In this document: piece after piece, positions 17,455 through 26,070 of the stretch
How positions within the stretch are numbered: position 1 is the stretch's first letter
How the letters are laid out: each line of letters starts with the position of its first letter
Source of the DNA: an uncultured Bacteroidota bacterium
Lineage (GTDB): Bacteria > Bacteroidota > Bacteroidia > NS11-12g > UBA9320
Direction: 5' to 3'
DNA length: 33,006 nucleotides
NCBI GenBank assembly: GCA_913043145.1
Contig: CAJWLP010000016.1
Location: 1 to 33,006, forward strand
Notes under the pieces: generated by a model
Seen by the model: only the letters and a program-made list of their open reading frames with translations
Database searches by the model: none
Told to the model about the DNA's origin: nothing
Translations under genes and position numbers: made by a program

Positions 17455-18702
17455 TTAATTTGATATTCTCAGGCGTTGTTTGGGGTAAATAAGGCTACCC
17501 TTGATATTATTCCAAGATTTTAATTGCGATACAGTTATTCCAAATTTACGAGCGATAATAGGCAGGCAATCTCCTCTTTTGACTAAGTAATATTTTGGCT
17601 TGGGCTTTTTTGCTTCCTCTAACCTAATTTGTTCAGCTCTAATTTCCGATTCTTTTAGTAATTCATCTTGACAGTTATAGAACTCTTCGTATCTGTTTTT
17701 TGGTATATTTAATAAATAACCATCATGAGTATATGGAATTTTAGTTGTTTTAATTTCTGGATTTATATGTAAAAGTTCTTCGTTACTCATATTTAATTTC
17801 TTTGCAATGATGGTGAAATCAAGTCCTTTTTGACAATAAACACTTTCAGTATCAAATTCTGTTGGGTCTATCGGAGCTGGAATAATTCCATATGCATCAT
17901 AAAAGTTCATCATGTAAGTCATAGCAATGTATTTAGGTACATAATTTTGCGTCTCACGAGGTAAATAATTATAAATACCCCAGAAATCTTTTTTCCCTGA
18001 ATATCTCATGGCTTTTCTAACATTTCCAGGCCCACAATTGTATGCTGCAAGAGCCACTAACCAATCGTCATATTGATTATGCATTTGTTTTAAATAGGTG
18101 CATGCTGCATGTGTACTCTTTAAAATTGATCTTCTTTCATCTATTGAATTGTTAATTCTAAGATCAAAAATACGTGCTGTTGCTGGCATGAATTGCCATG
18201 GGCCAATAGCTCCTGCATGAGAACCAGCAAAAGGATTTAAGCCCGATTCTATAATGGATAGATATTTGAGTTCAATAGGCATATCATATGTATTTAATAC
18301 TTCCTCATATATTGGGAAGAAATACTCAGATTTAGTAATCATTTGCTTTAATTTTGATTGCCATTTTACTCCAAAAAAATCAATCTGTCTTTTAACAAAT
18401 GAATTGTAGTCCATTTGAACTTCTAAGTCTAAAGTACTTACATGACATTTAAAAAGTTCATAGTTTACAGGGATTTTATTACTTTCAAAAGTGATGATTT
18501 CATTTGAGTATAGTTTTTCAGGTAATGGAATAGGTATTGCTTTTGTTTCATTAATATCAAGGGGATGAAGAGAGTGAAAAGTATTTATAGATTTCAGTTT
18601 TAGGTTTTTATTTATAAGAATGTTAGCATTAGAGTCTTTGTCACTAGCGTACATAAAAAAAGGACACAAAAACAATAGATGTATCAATAAATATTTTTTC
18701 AT
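17455..18702 (-). CDS. MltD-like membrane-bound lytic murein transglycosylase with LysM
   Basis: A 415-aa periplasmic enzyme that cleaves peptidoglycan glycan strands to leave 1,6-anhydro ends. From the ATG at 18702 it starts MKKYLLIHLLFLCPFFMYA, a signal peptide. In-frame ATG 18720 and TTG 18744 would only lengthen the n-region. The SLT/goose-lysozyme-like domain has LSIIESGLNPFAGS (catalytic Glu in IIES), GAIGPWQFMPATA and ALAAYNCGPGNV with YVPKYIAM. A weak LysM-like segment (YCQKGLDFTIIAKKL) and a clear C-terminal LysM (YYLVKRGDCLPIIARKFG) bind peptidoglycan. Divergent from the alanine-dehydrogenase-like gene. Confidence 0.92.
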   Translation of the reverse strand: MKKYLLIHLLFLCPFFMYASDKDSNANILINKNLKLKSINTFHSLHPLDINETKAIPIPLPEKLYSNEIITFESNKIPVNYELFKCHVSTLDLEVQMDYNSFVKRQIDFFGVKWQSKLKQMITKSEYFFPIYEEVLNTYDMPIELKYLSIIESGLNPFAGSHAGAIGPWQFMPATARIFDLRINNSIDERRSILKSTHAACTYLKQMHNQYDDWLVALAAYNCGPGNVRKAMRYSGKKDFWGIYNYLPRETQNYVPKYIAMTYMMNFYDAYGIIPAPIDPTEFDTESVYCQKGLDFTIIAKKLNMSNEELLHINPEIKTTKIPYTHDGYLLNIPKNRYEEFYNCQDELLKESEIRAEQIRLEEAKKPKPKYYLVKRGDCLPIIARKFGITVSQLKSWNNIKGSLIYPKQRLRISN

Positions 18703-18707
18703 CGTTT

Positions 18708-18715
18708 CAAAATAA
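18708..18715 (-). promoter_or_regulatory. Possible promoter -7 box of the transglycosylase operon
   Basis: On the minus strand this reads TTATTTTG, one mismatch from TAnnTTTG, 5 bases before the ATG at 18702. The nearest upstream TTG is too far (26 bp) for a good -33 element. Confidence 0.35.
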
Positions 18716-18820
18716 TTCATTTCTATTCTATTATTCTCTTTCAATTATTAACATAACGAATATGTGTTCAATATTATATAAAATTATATGGTTATATTGC
18801 GTTAAAGAACATTTTAATTA

Positions 18821-20044
18821 ATGAGCTCAGTATCTAACCCTTCATTTGGTGATTTAGCAAGAGAGGCAAGCTTACAACCTCAAGAAAAACTCGTTCGATT
18901 AACCGATTCCATGAAAGCCCTTTCTATTGGCATTCCAAAGGAGACTACTTATCAAGAAAATAGAGTCCCCTTATCTCCTATGGCTGTTCAATTACTTGTT
19001 CAACAAGGACACTTAATTCAGCTTGAATCTGGATGTGGAGAAAAAGCTAATTTTTCCGATTTAGATTACAGCACTGCAGGTGCTGAGATACTCGAGAAAA
19101 AAGAGTTAATCTATCAAAATGACATTATTCTCAAGATAGCCCCTCCTACCTCTGAAGAAATAGACCTGATGAAATCTAATCAAGTTTTGATTAGTGCACT
19201 TCAAATGGTCAGGAGTAAAGAGTCTATGATAAAACAGTTAATTTCAAAAAATATAACAGCAATAGGTTATGAATTATTAAGAGACGATGAGGGGTCATTA
19301 CCAATCATGCGATCTATGAGTGAAATTGCTGGTCGTTCTTCTATATTAATTGCGGCAGAGTATTTGAGTAATTTTAATGCTGGTAAAGGTGAACTATTCG
19401 GAGGCATTCCTGGTATTCAGCCTACTAAGGTAGTGATAATTGGGGCTGGTGCAGTTGGTGAGTATGCCGCACAAGCTGCATTAGGTCTTGGTGCGTCTGT
19501 AAAAATATTTGATAATAACATTAATAAATTAAGAAGAATCGAAAGGAATTTGGGTTCCAGAGTATCTAGTTCAACTATAATACCTAAAACATTAGCTAAA
19601 TCAATTTCAGAGTGTGATGTTGCAATTGGAGCATTAAGAAGTCCTCTTGGTTTCAGTCCATGTATTGTTTCGGAAGAAATGGTTGCTCAAATGAGATACC
19701 AATCAATCATTATCGACATCAGTATTGATCAGGGTGGCTGTTTTGAAACCTCAAAACCTACAGATCACCAAAATCCGGTATTTGAAAAGCATGATGTTCT
19801 CCATTACTGTGTCCCAAATTTACCATCTCGATATTCTCGAACAGCAAGTTACGCATTAAGCAATATTTTTACTCACCTTATTTCGTCCATATCTTCGAAT
19901 GGTGGTTTTGAAACTTATCTTAAGAGCCATGAAGGTTTACGTGCGGGAACATATTTATATAAAGGAAAACTTACCAATAGAATCATAGCAAATAGATTTA
20001 ACTTATCATGCAGTGAAATAGAATTTCTTCTTGCGGGTATATAG
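18821..20044 (+). CDS. ald: Alanine dehydrogenase-like enzyme (AlaDH/PNT family)
   Basis: A 407-aa cytoplasmic NAD-dependent enzyme resembling alanine dehydrogenase (alanine to pyruvate plus ammonia). After a ~32-residue N-terminal extension come IGIPKET and ENRVPLSP (substrate Arg), Lys105 in ILKIAPP, SMSEIAGR, the Rossmann GAGAVGEYAAQAALGLGA (about 208-225) and DISIDQGG with the catalytic Asp. The His that characterised enzymes have in a YLHLA context is replaced by Gln128 (ISALQMV). The extension and the Gln seem usual for the Bacteroidota subgroup, so the real reaction deserves testing. ATG start. It converges on yidC with 7 bases between stops. Confidence 0.85.
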   Translation: MSSVSNPSFGDLAREASLQPQEKLVRLTDSMKALSIGIPKETTYQENRVPLSPMAVQLLVQQGHLIQLESGCGEKANFSDLDYSTAGAEILEKKELIYQNDIILKIAPPTSEEIDLMKSNQVLISALQMVRSKESMIKQLISKNITAIGYELLRDDEGSLPIMRSMSEIAGRSSILIAAEYLSNFNAGKGELFGGIPGIQPTKVVIIGAGAVGEYAAQAALGLGASVKIFDNNINKLRRIERNLGSRVSSSTIIPKTLAKSISECDVAIGALRSPLGFSPCIVSEEMVAQMRYQSIIIDISIDQGGCFETSKPTDHQNPVFEKHDVLHYCVPNLPSRYSRTASYALSNIFTHLISSISSNGGFETYLKSHEGLRAGTYLYKGKLTNRIIANRFNLSCSEIEFLLAGI

Positions 20045-20051
20045 ATAAGAG

Positions 20052-21851
20052 TTATTTCTTTTTCTTAGCTTTTCCTGTGTAAGGATCAACACCCCGCTTT
20101 TTGGCCATATCTTCTAATCTCTTTTGTAACTTAGATTTTTTAATCATAACCTTTTTCTTTTTACTCTCTTGTATTTGTTTGTGTAATTTATCTTCATCAA
20201 TCACGAACTTTCTTATTACCACATTCTGGATAATAGTTATACAAGTCGAGAGAAAATAATAAAATGATAATGCGGCAGCATAATTATTGAAAAAACCAAG
20301 AAACATGATTGGCATTACATACATGACTGTTTTCATTGGCCCTACCATTTGTCCACTGTTTTGACTGTTCATGTATGTGAACAATATGGTAACACAAGTC
20401 ATCATTAAAGTAAATAGACTAACATGATCTCCATAAAATGGAATTTCAAAGCCATTTGGGAAGTCAAAAATACTATCATAACTACTGAGATCGTCAGCCC
20501 ACCAAAGTTTTTCTTGTCTTAACTCAATTGAGGCAGGAAAAAACCTAAACATAGCAAATAGTATAGGCATTTGTATGAGTTGTGGCAAACAACCACCCAA
20601 AGGGCTTACGCCAGCCTGTTTATATAACTTCATTTGCTCTTGTTGAGCTTTTTGAACATCTCCCTTTGTACGTTCTTTAATTTCATCTAGTTCAGGTTTA
20701 AGAATACGCATTTTAGCAGATGATTTATAAACCTTGTACATGGGAAAGAAAAGTCCAAGTTTTATAATCAGAGTTAATAAAAGAATGATTAGCCCATAAT
20801 TAGAGAAATAGTTATCAAGCCAATTAAAAATGGGTATGACTAATCCTTTATTAACCCATCCAAAAATACCCCAGCCCAATGGAATTATTTTTTGTAATCC
20901 AATATTTTGTTCTTTAAGTGTGGGATAATGATTAGGACCAAAGTACCAAGCCATATTTTCACGCACATCGTTAGACTCGATTGGAACAAATAGTTTTGCA
21001 GATAAATCTTTTACATAATCATCGTTTTCATTTTCAGGTTCTTTAGTCTCAATAAAAATTCCATCTTCCTTAAAGTTTGATTGATTAATTAACGTATGGT
21101 TAAAGAACTTTTGTTTAAATGATATCCATTGGACATTAGATGTTAAGATTTCATCATCATCATTTGTTTCGCTTAAATAGTCAATATCATCCTCAGCAGC
21201 ATATTTAAAGTAAACAGATGTGACTGGTCGTTCGTCTTTGGCAGTTTTTTCAAGTTGCTGAATTTTTGATTTCCAATTTAATTCTGCATACCGATTATTT
21301 GGCGAAACTTTTCTATCAAATCCAATGAAACTTAATTCGTAATCTAATTTGTAAGAGTTTGGTTCTAGAGTATAGGTTTGAACTATTTCTGAACCATCAT
21401 TTGAATAGATATAAGAAACAGAATTATCAGTAGTTTGTATAGTTTCAAATTCAAGCTCAGATGTATTTAATACATGCCCATTTGATAAGGGTAGTGAATA
21501 TTCAAAATGAAGTTGATTGCTGTCAATAAGTAATAAATTAGTAGAATCATATTTTTTGTAATCCAGTAGGTTAACAACCTTAGGTATTCCACCAATATTA
21601 GTAAAATCAATTTTTAAAACAGAGTTATCTAAAGTGATAATTTCTTCATTAATTTTATGCAAATGATGGATTGAATCATAATCAGATGTAATGGTGACAT
21701 TTGAAGATTGATTCAAATTAATAGAATCCTCATTTACGTCTATTATTTGTTCTTGGTTTTCTAATTGTTGAACAGTGTCTTTGTTGAAAAACCAAAATCC
21801 TAAGAATAAAAAAAATATTAAAATATATCCAATGGTAGAACTTCTTTCCAT
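20052..21851 (-). CDS. yidC: Membrane protein insertase YidC
   Basis: A 599-aa inner-membrane insertase of the long Gram-negative type. An N-terminal membrane anchor (about 8-22) is followed by a large periplasmic beta domain (about 50-330). The conserved insertase core follows, with helices beginning NYGLIILLLTLIIKL and containing QAGVSPLGGCLPQLIQMPILFAMFRFFP and LSFYYFLSTC. A basic tail after about residue 570 (rich in Lys, ending GKAKKKK) probably contacts the ribosome. ATG start. It has its own promoter 23 bases upstream and is separated from the glycosyltransferase gene by 55 bp. Confidence 0.97.
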   Translation of the reverse strand: MERSSTIGYILIFFLFLGFWFFNKDTVQQLENQEQIIDVNEDSINLNQSSNVTITSDYDSIHHLHKINEEIITLDNSVLKIDFTNIGGIPKVVNLLDYKKYDSTNLLLIDSNQLHFEYSLPLSNGHVLNTSELEFETIQTTDNSVSYIYSNDGSEIVQTYTLEPNSYKLDYELSFIGFDRKVSPNNRYAELNWKSKIQQLEKTAKDERPVTSVYFKYAAEDDIDYLSETNDDDEILTSNVQWISFKQKFFNHTLINQSNFKEDGIFIETKEPENENDDYVKDLSAKLFVPIESNDVRENMAWYFGPNHYPTLKEQNIGLQKIIPLGWGIFGWVNKGLVIPIFNWLDNYFSNYGLIILLLTLIIKLGLFFPMYKVYKSSAKMRILKPELDEIKERTKGDVQKAQQEQMKLYKQAGVSPLGGCLPQLIQMPILFAMFRFFPASIELRQEKLWWADDLSSYDSIFDFPNGFEIPFYGDHVSLFTLMMTCVTILFTYMNSQNSGQMVGPMKTVMYVMPIMFLGFFNNYAAALSFYYFLSTCITIIQNVVIRKFVIDEDKLHKQIQESKKKKVMIKKSKLQKRLEDMAKKRGVDPYTGKAKKKK

Positions 21852-21873
21852 GATTTGTGTATTATTCGGTCTG

Positions 21874-21881
21874 CAAATGTA
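21874..21881 (-). promoter_or_regulatory. Promoter -7 box (TACATTTG) of yidC
   Basis: A perfect TAnnTTTG on the minus strand. A TTTC (21901-21904), close to the -33 TTTG, lies 19 bp further upstream. The ATG at 21851 follows after 22 bases, so yidC has a short true leader (about 17 nt), unlike several other genes here. No Shine-Dalgarno sequence is visible in it. Confidence 0.55.
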
Positions 21882-21906
21882 TATCTATTCCCTTATTATG
21901 GAAACA

Positions 21907-23127
21907 TTATGTAAATAACTGAAAAACAAATGTTAAAAGCCTTTTTGTGGACCTAATTTTATTCGATTTGGCGTCATTATTTTCTTGGTATCCTGGAAAT
22001 TTAATGTGATTGATTAAATATTTAATACTATTTTGATTATTAAATTTTTCTTCTAGAATTTTTTTCCGTTTTATATAATAATCATTATCATAGTCTTTAT
22101 GCATGAACTCATTAATGCTTTTAATCATATCTTCAAAATTGTAGGATATGATACACATATCTTCCAAGCCTGATCCATCAACAATTAATGGATTAACAAT
22201 TGAGAATTTACCTAGATATAAAGCATTCAATAATTTAAGTTTTATGCCAGTATTTTGATTTGTGTAAAGGACATTAATATGAGCTTCCTTGATTAAAGTG
22301 TGTATTTCATTAGTTGACAGATTTGATTTTAGAGATATATTGTCAAATTTGTTGCATAACGATATCAATTCTTTTGGTGGATTATTGCCAGCTATAATAG
22401 ATGGTGTTTTAATTTTTGAAAAGACATTTTTGATAAGTTCAATAGCAGCTGTGTAATTTTCTGGTACAGATAAATTTCCATGATATAAAATGTAATTCCC
22501 TTTTTTACCAGGATTATCCGTGCTAGTATTTGTATGAAAAGCAGGCACATATAATGTTTTTCCAAATTTTTTATTGAAATACTTGAAATCATTTCGACTT
22601 ATAGCAGCGATTTTATCAGCATGTTTTAAAATAGCTTCATATTTTTTTAACTTTTTAGCTTCTATTCTGAAAAAATATTTCTTAAAGTATCTAAACTCTG
22701 AATTCTCAAGATGTTTGTAATAATGATGCTCAATATTATGCGTTCTTACAAGCTTGAATCTGTTGGACAAACTAGGGTCATTCAGATAATATGTACAATG
22801 CAAGCCTTCAAATAATATAGGGGCATTATCTTTTTGTAAATTTTTCAAAAGTGCATCACTATTTCTTGAATTAACAATATAAGGCTTGGAACCAACGAAT
22901 GGATTTTTATAGATTTTACGAGGATAATAATTAACTTCTAAGCAATACTTTCTGAGTTCAGATTTACTGTGCTTACGACCATAATAATATATATGTAGCT
23001 TGATATCAAAACCCTCATCATAAATAGCTTTAATTTTATAAAAAATATCAATCACACCACCATAGTCAGCTGGGTATGGGACATCAAAGGCTACAATATG
23101 AATTAATCGTCTTTTAGATGATGTCAT
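21907..23127 (-). CDS. Glycosyltransferase, GT4-like (first acceptor-side region divergent)
   Basis: A 406-aa cytoplasmic protein with the two-Rossmann GT-B layout. The N-terminal half has HIVAFDVPYPADYGGVIDI, the usual first strand and glycine loop of GT4 enzymes, and VRTHNIEHHYY. The C-terminal half has GNYILYHGNLSVPENY, then GIKLKLLNALYLGKFSIVNP, the nucleotide-sugar-binding region in which the usual Glu of the EX7E motif is not obvious. It ends with a basic, hydrophobic stretch. The ATG at 23127 is preferred to the TTG at 23139; it still overlaps the upstream glycosyltransferase by 14 bases. Sugar and acceptor unknown; a surface glycan role is likely. Confidence 0.85.
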   Translation of the reverse strand: MTSSKRRLIHIVAFDVPYPADYGGVIDIFYKIKAIYDEGFDIKLHIYYYGRKHSKSELRKYCLEVNYYPRKIYKNPFVGSKPYIVNSRNSDALLKNLQKDNAPILFEGLHCTYYLNDPSLSNRFKLVRTHNIEHHYYKHLENSEFRYFKKYFFRIEAKKLKKYEAILKHADKIAAISRNDFKYFNKKFGKTLYVPAFHTNTSTDNPGKKGNYILYHGNLSVPENYTAAIELIKNVFSKIKTPSIIAGNNPPKELISLCNKFDNISLKSNLSTNEIHTLIKEAHINVLYTNQNTGIKLKLLNALYLGKFSIVNPLIVDGSGLEDMCIISYNFEDMIKSINEFMHKDYDNDYYIKRKKILEEKFNNQNSIKYLINHIKFPGYQENNDAKSNKIRSTKRLLTFVFQLFT

Positions 23128-24199
23128 TGTAAATTTCAATTAATTTTATCTTCTCAATTTCCCAATTAAGATCATGAGATGCTTGTTCACAATTATTTTT
23201 CAATTTTTGGTAGGTTTTTGAATCGCTCAATAAAGCATTAATGGTCTTGGATATCTGATCTGGTATAGCATCAGCAAAAACGCAGCAATTATAAGTCATA
23301 TTTATATTATTATACTCAGGGAATTGATTAGTAATTACAGGAACTCCACAATGAATGTAATCAAAAAACTTATTGCTTAATGAGTAATAATAACTTAACC
23401 CCATATTTTCCATTACATTATATCCGATAAATGCGTTATTGGTATAAACAGAAAGATCTTGTGGCTCAATTAAACCTAAAAATTCAATTTTATCTGTCAA
23501 CTGATTATTATTAACAAGTTTTTTTAATTTTTGATCAATATCTCCACTACCTGCAATTTTCAACTTTAGCGGAATCTCTTTCATTGAAATGATTAGTGCT
23601 TCAAGCCCTCTACCTTTATTTAAAGCTCCTTGATATATAATGTAGTCGGTATTGATAGCTTCTATCTTTTTAACGTTGATTTCTGGGCAATTGCGGATAA
23701 CTTGAAAGATTTTATTGTATTTTTTAGTATAAATATCAGCTATATTTTTCCCTACTGTAATGCCAATATCAACTTTAGGAACAAAGGTCTTTTCAATTAA
23801 AAGCCATATTTTTTTAACAAATGGTCTTTCCAATAACTCAGGAACTTCTGTAAAGTATTCATGAGAATCATAAATAATTTTTTTCCTTTTTATTTTACAT
23901 GCTAAAAATCCTGCTGGTAATGTATCTAAATCAACAGCATGAATTATATCAAACTTTTTAAAAAGCAAGGTAAAAAATACCTTTACATTATACGCTAGGT
24001 AAAAAAAGATCCCATGACTAATCAAAAACCTAAATCTACGCTGATAATAAGGGCGTTTAAAGGTATCTACTTCACTCTTTCTTCTTCCCCATAATTCAAC
24101 ATCATAAAACTCACTTAAAGTGTAACAAATTCTAATCATTCGTTGATCGTAGATTACATCATTAATAACTGTTGCTATGACTTTTATTTTTCGTTCCAA
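23114..24199 (-). CDS. Glycosyltransferase family 4-like protein
   Basis: A 361-aa GT-B glycosyltransferase. The N-terminal domain begins IKVIATVINDVIYDQRMIRIC and includes DIIHAVDLDTLPAGF and IIYDSHEYFTEVP, typical of GT4 enzymes. The C-terminal domain has IYQGALNKGRGLEALI, KLKIAGSGD, EFLGL and SLSNKFFDYIHCGVPVITN, where the conserved Lys/Phe donor-site pattern is clear. The only reasonable start is TTG at 24199, inside the end of recQ (16-base overlap). It overlaps the second glycosyltransferase by 14 bases, so the two probably act together on one glycan. Acceptor and sugar unknown. Confidence 0.88.
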   Translation of the reverse strand: MERKIKVIATVINDVIYDQRMIRICYTLSEFYDVELWGRRKSEVDTFKRPYYQRRFRFLISHGIFFYLAYNVKVFFTLLFKKFDIIHAVDLDTLPAGFLACKIKRKKIIYDSHEYFTEVPELLERPFVKKIWLLIEKTFVPKVDIGITVGKNIADIYTKKYNKIFQVIRNCPEINVKKIEAINTDYIIYQGALNKGRGLEALIISMKEIPLKLKIAGSGDIDQKLKKLVNNNQLTDKIEFLGLIEPQDLSVYTNNAFIGYNVMENMGLSYYYSLSNKFFDYIHCGVPVITNQFPEYNNINMTYNCCVFADAIPDQISKTINALLSDSKTYQKLKNNCEQASHDLNWEIEKIKLIEIYNDII

Positions 24200-26064
24200 G
24201 AATATTTATTATTAATTTTAATTAAGTAAGAATTTTCCAATAACCATTGGATATTAGCTATGATTTCATGACCTTCACATGTATCAAATCTAGATATAAT
24301 TTCTTTTAAATTGATTTTATTATTGAGCGTTAACTCTTTGATTTCAGCGATTAGAGTCTTATTATGACTAGTGAGTTTTATTTTTTTATTTAAACTCCTG
24401 CATATATCACAATTTCCACAATTGTTTTTTGAAATTTCCTCAAAATATTTAAGTAAAAATTTTTCTCTACATATAGAAGTATTTTTTACATAATCCTCGA
24501 TATACCTCTCGCGATATTCTGATTGGTTTTTTAACTGAGAGTATAATTTGGTATCAATGTTAACTTTTGTAGGTCTTGATTTTAAATAGGTAATTGTGTT
24601 GTTTGAAGATTTAGGTATGTAATCAATAATTCCATCTGCATTTAATTTATTCAATGCAGTTTTAAGCTCAGTAATTGAACAATTTAATCTATCTGATAAA
24701 AATCCTATTTGGATATGTATGTAGTTATCAAAAAGGCCAACATAGGTTCTTAAAAGTATTTTGATAATTGAATCTAAATGCTCATTTTTTACCTGATAAG
24801 AGTATAAATCTTCATGATTAATTTGAATTTTTATCTTATTTTGATGATGGATATTTTCATTTTTAATATACCCTAAAGAATTAATGATATTAAGAGAATT
24901 TAATGCTAAATGAATTGGAATATCAAAATTTTTAGTGAATTCAGATAGGTCAAATTTATAGCTAATTCCCTTCCCAGCTGTGAATGCAATTTGATGGTAG
25001 TTATACAAGCAATTTAGAAAATGTTTTATCTGTTCAATTTTTGGAAACTGATGACTAAGAATTTTCGTGTTAGAATTAGCTAATAATATACAATGTGACT
25101 TTAAGCCATCCCTTCCTGCCCTTCCAGCCTCTTGATAATATGCTTCAGGACTACTTGGGGTATCAAAATGCACTACAAGTCTAACATCAGGTTTGTCAAT
25201 ACCCATGCCAAATGCATTAGTACAAACAATAACTCGCTCCTCATTTTTTATCCATTTAGATTGAATAGCGTCTCGTTGCCTCATATCCAGACCAGCGTGA
25301 TAGTAGCAGGCACTTATCTTATTTTTATTTAAGAGATTTGAAATTTCTGATGCCTTTTTTCTGGTATTAACATAAATAATTGTTGAACCTTTAACCTTAC
25401 ATAGAATATCAAGTAATTTATGAAAATTATTATTGTCATTTATAACAATGTAGCTGAGATTTGGCCGGCAAAATGAACTTAAAAAGGATTTGTAATTCGA
25501 CTGTAAATGTAAATATTTTACAATATCTTTTTTAACGTCTCGATTTGCAGTTGCAGTAAGGGCTATAAGATTTGAGTCTGGGGACAATGCTCTTAATTCA
25601 CCAATTTTTAAATATTCTGGCCTAAATTGATGTCCCCATTGTGATACACAATGTGCTTCATCTACAACAAAAAAACTAATGTTAATTTGTTTTAAGTAAC
25701 TTCTGAATAGTTGACTTGATCCTCTTTCAGGACTTAAGTAAACAAACTTGTATTTTTCATTAACAATATTCTGCATTTCAACTCCTAATTCATTAGCAGT
25801 TAATCCACTATGTATAGCTATTGATGATATCCCGATTTTTTTTAACTGGTCTACCTGATCTTTCATCAGTGCAATTAATGGACTGAAAACTAAACATACA
25901 CCACTTTTAGCTAGAGCAGGAAGCTGATAGCAAATACTTTTACCTCCACCTGTAGGTAATTGAACTAGTGAATCATGCCCATTAATAACAGACAAGATAA
26001 TCTCTCGTTGATTTGGGCGAAAAGAGCTGAACCCCCAATATTTAATAAGTAACTCCTCTATCAT
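24184..26064 (-). CDS. RecQ family ATP-dependent DNA helicase, short form without HRDC
   Basis: A 626-aa 3'-5' superfamily 2 helicase for DNA repair. Walker A is QLPTGGGKS (about 35-43), the DEAH box FVVDEAHCVSQWGH is near 133-146, and the helicase C-domain has TNAFGMGIDKPDVRLVVH and YYQEAGRAGRDG. The zinc site has the RecQ cysteines (CREKFLLKYF...NCGNCDIC, about 530-555), followed by a winged-helix-like end. The HRDC domain of E. coli RecQ is missing; Bacteroidota often carry one such short paralogue besides a full-length RecQ. ATG start, 6 bases after the 688-aa gene, and its 3' end overlaps the glycosyltransferase gene. Confidence 0.93.
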   Translation of the reverse strand: MIEELLIKYWGFSSFRPNQREIILSVINGHDSLVQLPTGGGKSICYQLPALAKSGVCLVFSPLIALMKDQVDQLKKIGISSIAIHSGLTANELGVEMQNIVNEKYKFVYLSPERGSSQLFRSYLKQINISFFVVDEAHCVSQWGHQFRPEYLKIGELRALSPDSNLIALTATANRDVKKDIVKYLHLQSNYKSFLSSFCRPNLSYIVINDNNNFHKLLDILCKVKGSTIIYVNTRKKASEISNLLNKNKISACYYHAGLDMRQRDAIQSKWIKNEERVIVCTNAFGMGIDKPDVRLVVHFDTPSSPEAYYQEAGRAGRDGLKSHCILLANSNTKILSHQFPKIEQIKHFLNCLYNYHQIAFTAGKGISYKFDLSEFTKNFDIPIHLALNSLNIINSLGYIKNENIHHQNKIKIQINHEDLYSYQVKNEHLDSIIKILLRTYVGLFDNYIHIQIGFLSDRLNCSITELKTALNKLNADGIIDYIPKSSNNTITYLKSRPTKVNIDTKLYSQLKNQSEYRERYIEDYVKNTSICREKFLLKYFEEISKNNCGNCDICRSLNKKIKLTSHNKTLIAEIKELTLNNKINLKEIISRFDTCEGHEIIANIQWLLENSYLIKINNKYSWNEK

Positions 26065-26070
26065 AAAAAA

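Noticed and set aside
25132-25332. 66-aa plus-strand open frame inside recQ
   Set aside because: Antisense to the conserved helicase motifs, no start signal; a shadow frame.
24184-26064. RecQ and neighbours as a phage-defence island
   Set aside because: No nuclease, toxin, methylase or other known defence partner is nearby; the genes look chromosomal and base composition does not shift.
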